A stretch of DNA of 10,645 nt from an uncultured Collinsella sp. GTDB taxonomy: Bacteria > Actinomycetota > Coriobacteriia > Coriobacteriales > Coriobacteriaceae. The notes under the pieces are model-generated. The model saw only the letters and a program-made list of their open reading frames with translations, ran no database searches and was not told where the DNA came from. Positions 1 to 5,352 of the stretch are shown piece by piece. The translations under genes were made by a program, and so were the position numbers. The stretch's first letter is position 1, and each line of letters begins with the position of its first letter. The stretch is taken from contig CABSNK010000035.1 of NCBI GenBank assembly GCA_902479075.1, positions 1 through 10,645 of the forward strand, in the 5' to 3' direction.

Positions 1-836
1 ACCAGCTTGTAGCCGATGTTGCCGGCCTCGAGGTCGGGGAACACGAGCACGTTGGCCTTACCGGCAACGGAGGAGCCGGGAGCCTTGAGCTGGGCGACGG
101 TGGGGACGATAGCGGCATCGAGCTGCAGGTCGCCATCGATGGCGAGCTCGGGAGCCTTCTCGTGGCAGAACTTTACGGCCTCCTGGACCTTCTTGGCGAC
201 CTCGCCGCCGGCGGAGCCCATGGTGGAGTAGGAGAGCATGGCCACGTGCGGCTCAACGTTGCCCATGAAGGTGGACCAGGAGTGAGCGGAGGCGATGGCG
301 ATCTCGGAGAGCTCATCGGAGGACGGGTTGATGTTGAGGCCGCAGTCGGCGAAGATCAGCGTGCCGTCAGTGCCGAACTGCGGGGTGTCGGTGCACATCA
401 CGAAGAAGGCCGAGACCAGCTTGGTGCCCGGGGCGGTCTTGAGGATCTGCAGCGCGGGGCGCAGGGTGTCGGCGGTGGAGTGGCAGGCGCCGGAGACCAG
501 GCCGTCGGCATCGCCCATCTTGACCATCATGGTGCCAAAGTAGGTGGCGTCCATCACCTGGGCGCGAGCCTGCTCGATGGTGACACCCTTCTTGGCGCGG
601 AGCTCGGCAAACTTCTGCGCGTACTCCTCGTGCTTCTCGGCATTGCGCGGGTCGATGACGGTAGCGCCGGGAACGTTGATCTCGTCGGGGTTGCCCAGGA
701 TGACGATCTTTGCCAGGCCCTCCTCGATGATCTTGGTGGCTGCGACGATGGTGCGCGGATCCTCGCCCTCGGGCAGGACGATCGTCTTAAGGTCGGCCTT
801 GGCGGCAGACTTCATACGGTTAAGGAAATCGCTCAT
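1..836 (-). CDS. pta: Phosphate acetyltransferase, 3'-truncated by window edge
   Basis: Converts acetyl-CoA plus phosphate to acetyl-phosphate and CoA in the cytoplasm. With acetate kinase it yields ATP and acetate, the usual fermentative route. The visible 278 codons begin MSDFLNRMKSAAKADLKTIV, followed by the family motif LPEGEDPRT (residues 21-29), VSGACHSTADTLRPALQ (114-130) and the YSTMGSAGGE segment (203-212). All are typical of the short, single-domain Pta (about 330 residues), so roughly 50 C-terminal residues lie beyond position 1. The start at 836 is supported by an AAGGAG Shine-Dalgarno at 841-846 with a short 4-nt gap. The gene is divergent from glf and shares its promoter region. 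Phosphate butyryltransferase and other members of the same fold are alternatives, but the HSTADTLRPALQ motif favours Pta. Whether ackA follows cannot be seen. Confidence 0.95.
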   Translation of the reverse strand, partial: MSDFLNRMKSAAKADLKTIVLPEGEDPRTIVAATKIIEEGLAKIVILGNPDEINVPGATVIDPRNAEKHEEYAQKFAELRAKKGVTIEQARAQVMDATYFGTMMVKMGDADGLVSGACHSTADTLRPALQILKTAPGTKLVSAFFVMCTDTPQFGTDGTLIFADCGLNINPSSDELSEIAIASAHSWSTFMGNVEPHVAMLSYSTMGSAGGEVAKKVQEAVKFCHEKAPELAIDGDLQLDAAIVPTVAQLKAPGSSVAGKANVLVFPDLEAGNIGYKL

Positions 837-888
837 GTTACTCCTTACAAGCGTTTCACTAAGCTCCAGGCGCCCGGCTGTTCACGAA

Positions 889-911
889 TAAACCCGCTGC
901 TAGCGGGTTTA
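889..911 (-). promoter_or_regulatory. Hairpin in the pta 5' leader
   Basis: A perfect 9-bp stem (889-897 with 903-911) encloses a 5-nt loop. Read on the minus strand it ends GCGGGTTTA followed by TTCG, so it looks like a short terminator with a modest U-rich side. It sits about 53 nt upstream of the pta start codon and downstream of the predicted pta -10 box, hence inside the leader RNA. No gene ends here, so it does not terminate anything visible. It may be an attenuator or a 5' stabilising stem; that role is inference. Confidence 0.5.
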
Positions 912-960
912 CCTTTCAATAATGTACGCCGCGGTGCTTGAGCTTTCCTTGTGTGGCAAG

Positions 961-992
961 CTCATTATAGGACGCATTAGCGCTATAATCGC
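961..992. promoter_or_regulatory. Mirror-image divergent promoters for pta and glf
   Basis: Two perfect TATAAT -10 hexamers lie back to back: 984-989 on the plus strand (towards glf) and 969-964 on the minus strand (towards pta). With one flanking base each they form a 7-bp inverted repeat (ATTATAG at 964-970, CTATAAT at 983-989) around a 12-bp spacer. At 17-bp spacing, the -35 of each promoter would fall on or beside the -10 of the other (CTCATT at 961-966; GCGATT read from 992-987). Both -35 hexamers are poor matches to TTGACA. Predicted starts are near 996 (plus) and 957 (minus). The -10 calls are clear. That both are active, and that they exclude each other, is inferred. Confidence 0.6.
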
Positions 993-1005
993 TCTGATAA
1001 ATATG

Positions 1006-1024
1006 TCTCGAAGAATGTTCGAGA
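1006..1024 (+). promoter_or_regulatory. 19-bp dyad in the glf leader
   Basis: The segment TCTCGAAGAATGTTCGAGA is a perfect 7-bp inverted repeat with a 5-nt centre. It begins about 10 nt downstream of the predicted glf transcription start, so it could be an operator in DNA or the first stem of the leader RNA. It resembles the actinobacterial LexA box (TCGAAC, four bases, GTTCGA) but is one base too short in the centre, so a LexA call is not justified. Confidence 0.4.
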
Positions 1025-1053
1025 AAAGCCCAGCTAACGAGCCCGTGGCTTTT
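1024..1053 (+). promoter_or_regulatory. Terminator-like hairpin just upstream of the glf ribosome-binding site
   Basis: AAAAGCC (1024-1030) pairs with GGCTTTT (1047-1053), and the stem extends inward by one pair past a bulged C. The 3' side ends in four T residues, three bases before the glf Shine-Dalgarno (1057-1062). It shares base 1024 with the preceding dyad, so the two stems abut in the leader. This could be a weak attenuator or a stem that limits ribosome access. Only the pairing is directly seen. Confidence 0.4.
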
Positions 1054-1067
1054 GACAAGGAGTATCG

Positions 1068-2270
1068 ATGCAGATTACCTCAGGCCTGCCTGAAGGCTTT
1101 AACGCCGGCGCATACGACATGATTGTCGTCGGTGCCGGTTATGCCGGTGCCGTTTGTGCCCGCCGTCTCGCCGAGACCATCGGCTATCGTGTTGCCGTTC
1201 TGGAGCGCCGTAGCCACATTGCGGGTAACGCCTACGACTGCGCTGATGAGGCCGGAATCCTGGTCCACGAGTATGGTCCGCACATCTACCATACCTTTAA
1301 TGAGCGCGTCCACAATTTCCTGTCGCGCTTTACCAAGTGGACGGACTACCAGCACAAGGTGCTTGCCAACATCAACGGCACCCTCATGCCCGTGCCTTTT
1401 AACCACGCGAGCCTCAAGCTCGCCTTTGGCGACGAGCGCGGCGAGGAGCTGTATCAGAAGCTCGTGGAGACCTTTGGCAAGGACGTCAAGGTGCCCATCA
1501 TGGAGCTGCGCAAGAAGAACGACCCGGATCTTGCCGAGGTCGCCGATTACGTCTACGAGAACGTCTTTTTGCATTACACCATGAAGCAGTGGGGCCAGAC
1601 GCCCGACCAGATCGATCCCTCGATCACCGGTCGCGTTCCCGTCTTTGTGGGCGACGATGACCGCTACTTCCCGCAGGCTCCCTTCCAGGGCATGCCGCAG
1701 GACGGCTATACCGCGCTGTTCGAGCACATGCTCGACCACGATCTGATTGATGTGTTCTGCGACGTGGACGCCCGCGATCTCTTCGAGATCGACGAGACCA
1801 CCGTCAAGATCGACGGCAAGGTCTATGGCGGCGAGATCGTCTACACCGGTCCGCTCGACGAGCTGTTCAACCTCGACTTGGGCGCTCTGCCGTACCGTAC
1901 GCTCGACATGAAGTTCGAGACGCTCGATATGGACCAGTTCCAGCCCGTGGGCACCGTCAACTACACCACGAGCGAGGATTACACGCGTATCACCGAGTTC
2001 AAGAACATGACCGGTCAGGTCCTGCCCGGCAAGACCACCATCATGAAGGAGTACTCCAAGGCCTATACGCCCGGCTCGGGCGAGACGCCGTACTACGCCA
2101 TTCTGGAGCCCGAGAACCGTGAGCTCTATGAGCGCTATCTTGAGCGCGTTCAGAACCTGACGAACTTCCACCCGGTGGGTCGCCTGGCCGAGTATCGTTA
2201 CTACGATATGGATGCCGTGACCAACTCCGCCCTCGATCTTTCGGATGAGATTATCGCCTGCCATGCATAA
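1068..2270 (+). CDS. glf: UDP-galactopyranose mutase
   Basis: Flavoenzyme that interconverts UDP-galactopyranose and UDP-galactofuranose, the donor for galactofuranose in surface polysaccharides; cytoplasmic. The 400-residue product has the FAD-binding Rossmann start (MIVVGAGYAGAVCARRLAE, residues 18-36), the hallmark HEYGPHIYHT (67-76), LMPVPFN (106-112), MKQWGQTPDQI (172-182), ITGRVPVF (186-193) and YFPQAPFQGMPQDGY (200-214), and ends with the usual NFHPVGRLAEYRYYDMD region (366-382). Length is close to the bacterial family norm. The start at 1068 has AAGGAG at 1057-1062 with a 5-nt gap. It adds about 17 residues before the flavin fold; an internal ATG at 1119 would remove them but lacks such a site. 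The gene's stop overlaps the next gene by 8 nt, so both are probably translated from one mRNA. Confidence 0.96.
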   Translation: MQITSGLPEGFNAGAYDMIVVGAGYAGAVCARRLAETIGYRVAVLERRSHIAGNAYDCADEAGILVHEYGPHIYHTFNERVHNFLSRFTKWTDYQHKVLANINGTLMPVPFNHASLKLAFGDERGEELYQKLVETFGKDVKVPIMELRKKNDPDLAEVADYVYENVFLHYTMKQWGQTPDQIDPSITGRVPVFVGDDDRYFPQAPFQGMPQDGYTALFEHMLDHDLIDVFCDVDARDLFEIDETTVKIDGKVYGGEIVYTGPLDELFNLDLGALPYRTLDMKFETLDMDQFQPVGTVNYTTSEDYTRITEFKNMTGQVLPGKTTIMKEYSKAYTPGSGETPYYAILEPENRELYERYLERVQNLTNFHPVGRLAEYRYYDMDAVTNSALDLSDEIIACHA

Positions 2271-3294
2271 AGTCATATCATTCGGTATTCCCTCGTATAA
2301 CGCCGCCAAGGACATGGACCATTGCATCACCTCCATTCTGGAGGGGAGCAATTACGCCACCGATATCGAGATCATCATCGTCGATGACGGTTCCAAGGAC
2401 GAGACGGCGGCCAAGGCCGATGAGTGGGAGACGCGTTACCCCGGAATCATCCGCGCGGTGCATCAGGAGAACGGCGGCCACGGCATTGCCGTCCTTTCGG
2501 GCTTGCGCGAGGCACAGGGCACCTACTACAAAGTTGTCGACTCGGACGACTGGCTCGATGGCGCAGCCCTGTCGACCATGCTTTCGATCCTTCGCGGTTT
2601 TGAGGAGCGCGACCAGCGCGTCGACCTCTTTATCTCGAACTATGTGTACGAGAAGGTTTACGAGGGTACGCACACCGCTATTGGCTACAAGTTTGCCCTG
2701 CCGCGGAAAAAGATCTTTACCTGGGACCAGATTGGTCATTTCCGTCTGGACCAGAATCTGCTCATGCACAGCCTGTGCTATCGCACGGATGTGCTGCGCG
2801 CGTCCAATCTGCCTATGCCGCCGCACACGTTCTATGTAGACAACATCTACGCCTACGTGCCGCTACCGCGCTGCAAGACCATGTACTACGCCGACATCGA
2901 CCTCTACCGCTACTTTATCGGCCGTGAGGGCCAAAGCGTCAACGAGGCCACGATGGTCAAGCGTCTGGACCAACAGTTTCGCGTGACGCGCATCATGATG
3001 GAGTCGTTCCACCTGTACAGCGATGTCGAGTCGTCGCGTCTGCGCTCGTACATGATGGGCTATTTCACCATGATGATGGCAATCTGCTCGGTGCTCACTA
3101 AGCTTTCCGACGAGGATTGTGCCGACGAGCGCCTGAAGACGTTGTGGAGTGATTTAAAGGCCTATGACGAGCGTATGTATCGTCGTGCACGCTACGGTGT
3201 GGTCGGCTTCTTCACCAACCTGCGCGGTCGGGCTGGTGACAAAACCACACTCGGCCTATACCGTCTTGCCTCAAAGATCTTCAAATTCAACTAG
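2263..3294 (+). CDS. Family 2 glycosyltransferase (GT-A fold)
   Basis: Cytoplasmic or membrane-associated enzyme that transfers a sugar from a nucleotide donor to a growing glycan. The 343-residue product opens with VISFGIPSYN (residues 4-13), followed by the nucleotide-binding IIIVDDGSKDET (37-48), QENGGHG (68-74) and the metal-binding KVVDSDDWLDG (90-100), all standard for GT2 enzymes. The C-terminal third is basic and has no clear membrane helix. The start at 2263 lies inside the last codons of glf and places conserved sequence at once. An in-frame ATG at 2245 would add six residues, and neither has a strong ribosome site, so translational coupling to glf is likely. Its position after glf suggests it may use UDP-galactofuranose, but donor and acceptor cannot be read from sequence. 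The last residues (YRLASKIFKFN) recur in a nearby inverted fragment. Confidence 0.9.
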   Translation: MHKVISFGIPSYNAAKDMDHCITSILEGSNYATDIEIIIVDDGSKDETAAKADEWETRYPGIIRAVHQENGGHGIAVLSGLREAQGTYYKVVDSDDWLDGAALSTMLSILRGFEERDQRVDLFISNYVYEKVYEGTHTAIGYKFALPRKKIFTWDQIGHFRLDQNLLMHSLCYRTDVLRASNLPMPPHTFYVDNIYAYVPLPRCKTMYYADIDLYRYFIGREGQSVNEATMVKRLDQQFRVTRIMMESFHLYSDVESSRLRSYMMGYFTMMMAICSVLTKLSDEDCADERLKTLWSDLKAYDERMYRRARYGVVGFFTNLRGRAGDKTTLGLYRLASKIFKFN

Positions 3295-3326
3295 CTGCTG
3301 AGTAATCGCTGCTGATGGGTTGACTG

Positions 3327-3436
3327 GGCCCCTTGGCCTTTAGTTTGGTACTGCGAACAGTCCTGCTCGCACGGAAAGCACATTAAGTGCTTTCCGGCTC
3401 GTGCGGAACTTGTATCAAACTAAAGGCCAAGGGGCC
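3327..3436 (+). repeat. Long hairpin element 1 (shared core, 21-bp perfect arms)
   Basis: The arms at 3327-3347 and 3416-3436 are perfect 21-nt inverted repeats; pairing continues inward to 3351/3412 if one G-U pair is allowed. Inside is a core (3357-3410) whose centre is a perfect 10-bp stem, CGGAAAGCAC at 3372-3381 with GTGCTTTCCG at 3387-3396, closing a 5-nt ATTAA loop. The same core occurs in opposite orientation at 3565-3619. The element starts 33 nt after the glycosyltransferase stop and its core is in sense with that gene. A role in transcript ending or mRNA 3'-end protection is likely but inferred. A non-autonomous mobile palindrome is the main alternative. Confidence 0.85.
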
Positions 3437-3440
3437 TCTG

Positions 3441-3497
3441 CTACAAGAATCGATTGTCAGGCTGCCAGAATTTGAAGATCTTAGACGCGCGGTACAC
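3441..3497 (-). pseudogene. Relic of a second glycosyltransferase C-terminus
   Basis: Read on the minus strand, this stretch encodes VYRASKIFKFWQPDNRFL and a TAG stop. The YR-ASKIFKF part matches the end of the plus-strand glycosyltransferase (YRLASKIFKFN), and 15 consecutive nucleotides are identical (3468-3482 against the complement of 3274-3288). Upstream of the match no glycosyltransferase sequence is recognisable, and the frame soon enters hairpin element 2. The simplest reading is the 3' end of a related gene that once converged on the plus-strand one, the rest lost. The match is short, so this remains tentative. Confidence 0.4.
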
Positions 3498-3530
3498 AGG
3501 GGCCTGGGCTGAAAGGGATTTAGTTGAGTA

Positions 3531-3655
3531 GGTTGCCCGGTGGGTCTTGGTTATGTTTGTCGCGAGTTCCGCACGAGCCGAAGAGCACTTAATGTGCTCT
3601 TCGTGCGAGCCAGGACTGTAGAGCAGCAAACATAACCAAGACCCACCGGGCAACC
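3531..3655 (-). repeat. Long hairpin element 2 (same core, 29-bp perfect arms)
   Basis: Perfect 29-nt inverted arms lie at 3531-3559 and 3627-3655. The enclosed core (3565-3619), read on the minus strand, is nearly identical to that of element 1: one single-base length difference and four substitutions. Those four fall as two base-pair swaps in the inner stem (CGAAGAGCAC with GTGCTCTTCG here), so pairing is kept. The ATTAA loop is unchanged. The arms differ from those of element 1 except for CTTGG and, next to the core, GTTTG/CAAAC. In minus-strand sense the element begins 12 nt after the peptidase stop codon, so each convergent gene ends in a sense-oriented copy. Confidence 0.85.
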
Positions 3656-3667
3656 GGACGAGTTAGT

Positions 3668-4669
3668 TTACTTCGCGGCGCCGGGGATGCCGTGGGAGGT
3701 TTTAGCGGTTTTGGCTCCGTTTACGATGGCAGCTTCTAGGGCCCTTACTGCGAGCATACCCAGCAGGTCTAGGGGAACGGCGGCGCTTGCCTGGGCTCCC
3801 AGTTTGCCGCTGGCAAGGGTGTAGATGGTGTCGCCGTCGTTGGTGGTGTGTGTGGGGCGGATGGCGTGCGCGTAGGCGTCTGCTGCCATTTGGGAGACCT
3901 TGGTAGCCCGCGCCTTAGTGAGCTCCATGTTGGTGACGATGCAGCTGATGGTGGTGTTGGTGCGGTCGAGCGGCATTTGCATGGAGCCGGCTGCGGCAAA
4001 GGCTGCGAGCTCCATGTCGACGATCTGGTCGCTATCGGCTGTGGCGCGCATGCCGGCGACCCACTCGCCAGTGGTCGGGTCGATGACGTTGCCGCAGGCG
4101 TTGACCGAGACCACGGCGCCCACTTTGACGGGACCGAGTGCCACGGCGGCAGCTCCAAGGCCGGCCTTCATGCAGGTGGCAGGCCCCATGAGCTTGCCTA
4201 CGGTGGCGCCGGTACCGGCGCCCACGTTGCCTTGCTCGAGCGTGGCAGGGGTGTGGTCGAGCGCCTCGCGCACGGCGGCGATACCGGCCTCAATGTCGGG
4301 GCGCACGGTGGGGTCGCCAAAGGCGAGGTCGAAGATGCAGCTGGAGCACACGATAGGCACCTGCGTGGGGCCGACGGGAAGGCCGATGCCGCGGCTCTCA
4401 AGCTCGCGAGCGACGCCGCTTGCAGCCTCGAGGCCAAAGGCCGATCCACCCGAAAGGCAGACGGCGTGGACCTTGTCGACGGTGTTCTCGGGACGCAGCA
4501 GGTCGGTTTCGCGCGATGCTGGAGCACCGCCGCGAACGTCAACGCCGCCGGTGGCGCCCTCGGGTGCCACGATTACGGTGCAACCGGTGCCGGCCTCCTC
4601 GTCCGTATAGTTGCCATAGCAAAAGCCATCGACATCGCAGACGTCAATGGCCTCGAGCAGTGTATCCAT
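3668..4669 (-). CDS. P1-family (DmpA/NylC-like) autoprocessing peptidase
   Basis: Member of the N-terminal-nucleophile hydrolase group that includes the aminopeptidase DmpA, beta-aminopeptidases and the nylon-oligomer hydrolase NylC (peptidase family S58 in established classification). The 333-residue protein shows TDLLRPENTVDKVHAVCLSGGSAFGLEAA (residues 55-83, quoted in part: HAVCLSGGSAFGLEA), VGAGTGATVGK (149-159), and DRTNTTISCIVTNMELTK (235-252). By analogy with NylC, self-cleavage would fall between Asn238 and Thr239, freeing Thr239 as the nucleophile. No signal peptide is evident, so it is probably cytoplasmic. The start at 4669 has AGGAG at 4676-4680 with a 6-nt gap. It seems to be a single-gene unit between the maf terminator and hairpin element 2. 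A TACAAT hexamer (4739-4734) could be its -10, but no -35 is clear. The substrate is unknown. Confidence 0.88.
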   Translation of the reverse strand: MDTLLEAIDVCDVDGFCYGNYTDEEAGTGCTVIVAPEGATGGVDVRGGAPASRETDLLRPENTVDKVHAVCLSGGSAFGLEAASGVARELESRGIGLPVGPTQVPIVCSSCIFDLAFGDPTVRPDIEAGIAAVREALDHTPATLEQGNVGAGTGATVGKLMGPATCMKAGLGAAAVALGPVKVGAVVSVNACGNVIDPTTGEWVAGMRATADSDQIVDMELAAFAAAGSMQMPLDRTNTTISCIVTNMELTKARATKVSQMAADAYAHAIRPTHTTNDGDTIYTLASGKLGAQASAAVPLDLLGMLAVRALEAAIVNGAKTAKTSHGIPGAAK

Positions 4670-4730
4670 GTTTAACTCCTATCGGTTTTCCGCCGCGCCT
4701 TGTGCCCGGTCGGGATCCGTACGGTACGCC

Positions 4731-4762
4731 AAAATTGTAGGCGCTGGGGAATACCCAGCGCC
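4731..4762 (-). terminator. Intrinsic terminator after maf
   Basis: GGCGCTGGG (4740-4748) pairs with CCCAGCGCC (4754-4762) around a 5-nt loop. On the minus strand the stem starts 8 nt after the maf stop and is followed by TACAATTTT. The T-run is short and delayed, but the strong G/C stem and location fit a terminator for the DJ-1/maf unit. Confidence 0.7.
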
Positions 4763-4770
4763 AGATGCAA

Positions 4771-5352
4771 TTACGAGAGTTTTTGAATCGCGCGCGCGAC
4801 GCGGGCGATGGGTAAGCCCACCACGTTATAGAAGTCGCCCGAAATATCGTGCACGAGCATGCGTCCGCCTGTGCCCTGAATGCCGTAGGCGCCGGCCTTG
4901 TCCATGGGCTCACCCGAGGCGACGTAGCGCTCGATCTGCTCGTCGGTGAGCTCGTAGAACGTCACGTCGGTCACATCGACAAACGACAGGCTCTCGGCGG
5001 CATGCGGAGCTGTAGCGTCGCCGGCTTTAACGATGCAGACGCCGGTCGCCACCTGGTGCGTGCGGCCCGAAAGCTCGCGGAGCATGGTGCGCGCCTCGTC
5101 CTCGTTTGCCGGCTTACCCAATATTTGGCCGTCAAAGGCGACAATAGTATCGGCCGCGACGGTCAACTCATTGGGTTCGGCATGCTCGGCCGCGACGGCA
5201 GCAGCTTTGGCACGCGCCAAGCGCTCGACGAGCGTAAGCGGAGCTTCGCCATCAAAAGGCGTTTCATCGATGTCTGCGGGAATTACGCGAATGTTATAGC
5301 CCGCCTCGCGCATCAGCTCTATGCGGCGCGGCGATTGCGAAGCCAAAATCAT
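4771..5352 (-). CDS. maf: Maf-family nucleoside triphosphate pyrophosphatase
   Basis: Hydrolyses dTTP/UTP or modified pyrimidine nucleotides to monophosphates, a house-cleaning activity; Maf proteins have also been tied to division arrest. Subfamily specificity cannot be fixed here. The 193-residue product starts directly with the signature MILASQSPRR (1-10) and has DIDET (27-31), VAADTIV (65-71, with the likely catalytic Asp68), LGKP (78-81), DKAGAYGIQG (151-160) and GDFYNVVGLP (172-181). Length is normal. The ATG overlaps the TGA of the upstream DJ-1 gene as ATGA, and a GAGGG at 5362-5366 lies 9 nt upstream, so translation is probably coupled. A hairpin terminator follows at once. Confidence 0.95.
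   Translation of the reverse strand: MILASQSPRRIELMREAGYNIRVIPADIDETPFDGEAPLTLVERLARAKAAAVAAEHAEPNELTVAADTIVAFDGQILGKPANEDEARTMLRELSGRTHQVATGVCIVKAGDATAPHAAESLSFVDVTDVTFYELTDEQIERYVASGEPMDKAGAYGIQGTGGRMLVHDISGDFYNVVGLPIARVARAIQKLS

Larger units (their letters stand above)
3295..3667. other. Convergent intergenic region with two hairpin elements and a gene relic
   Basis: This 373-bp gap separates the converging glycosyltransferase and peptidase genes. It holds one long hairpin element (3327-3436), a short inverted relic resembling a glycosyltransferase C-terminus (3441-3497), and a second hairpin element (3531-3655). A 15-nt inverted repeat (3274-3288 with 3468-3482) links the end of the glycosyltransferase gene to the relic and brackets the first element. 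No classic terminator T-run follows either hairpin. The one open frame crossing the second element is read through a palindrome and is not believed to be a gene. Confidence 0.85.

Noticed and set aside
162..941. A 259-codon plus-strand open frame opposite pta
   Set aside because: Its composition is that of an antisense shadow and it continues past the pta start into the promoter region; pta motifs are clear on the other strand.
1008..1022. LexA (SOS) box upstream of glf
   Set aside because: The half sites are right but the spacing is one base short of the consensus, and no SOS role for glf is known.
1080..2351. A 423-codon open frame on the minus strand opposite glf
   Set aside because: Glf is unmistakable on the plus strand. 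The antisense frame has low-complexity Val/Leu/His/Gly composition typical of the complement of G/C-rich codons and no recognisable domain.
3441..3653. A 70-codon minus-strand open frame across hairpin element 2
   Set aside because: Most of it is translation of the palindrome and core. Only its last 18 codons resemble protein, and those are reported as a relic.
3327..3655. Two spaced palindromes considered as a CRISPR-like array
   Set aside because: Only two units, in opposite orientations, with long internal palindromes and no regular spacers or cas genes.
3327..3655. The paired inverted elements considered as terminal inverted repeats of an insertion sequence
   Set aside because: Only about 95 nt lie between them, with no transposase, and no target-site duplication is evident.
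3848..4675. A 275-codon plus-strand open frame opposite the peptidase gene
   Set aside because: Antisense shadow: the peptidase has clear family motifs, a good ribosome site and normal length on the minus strand.
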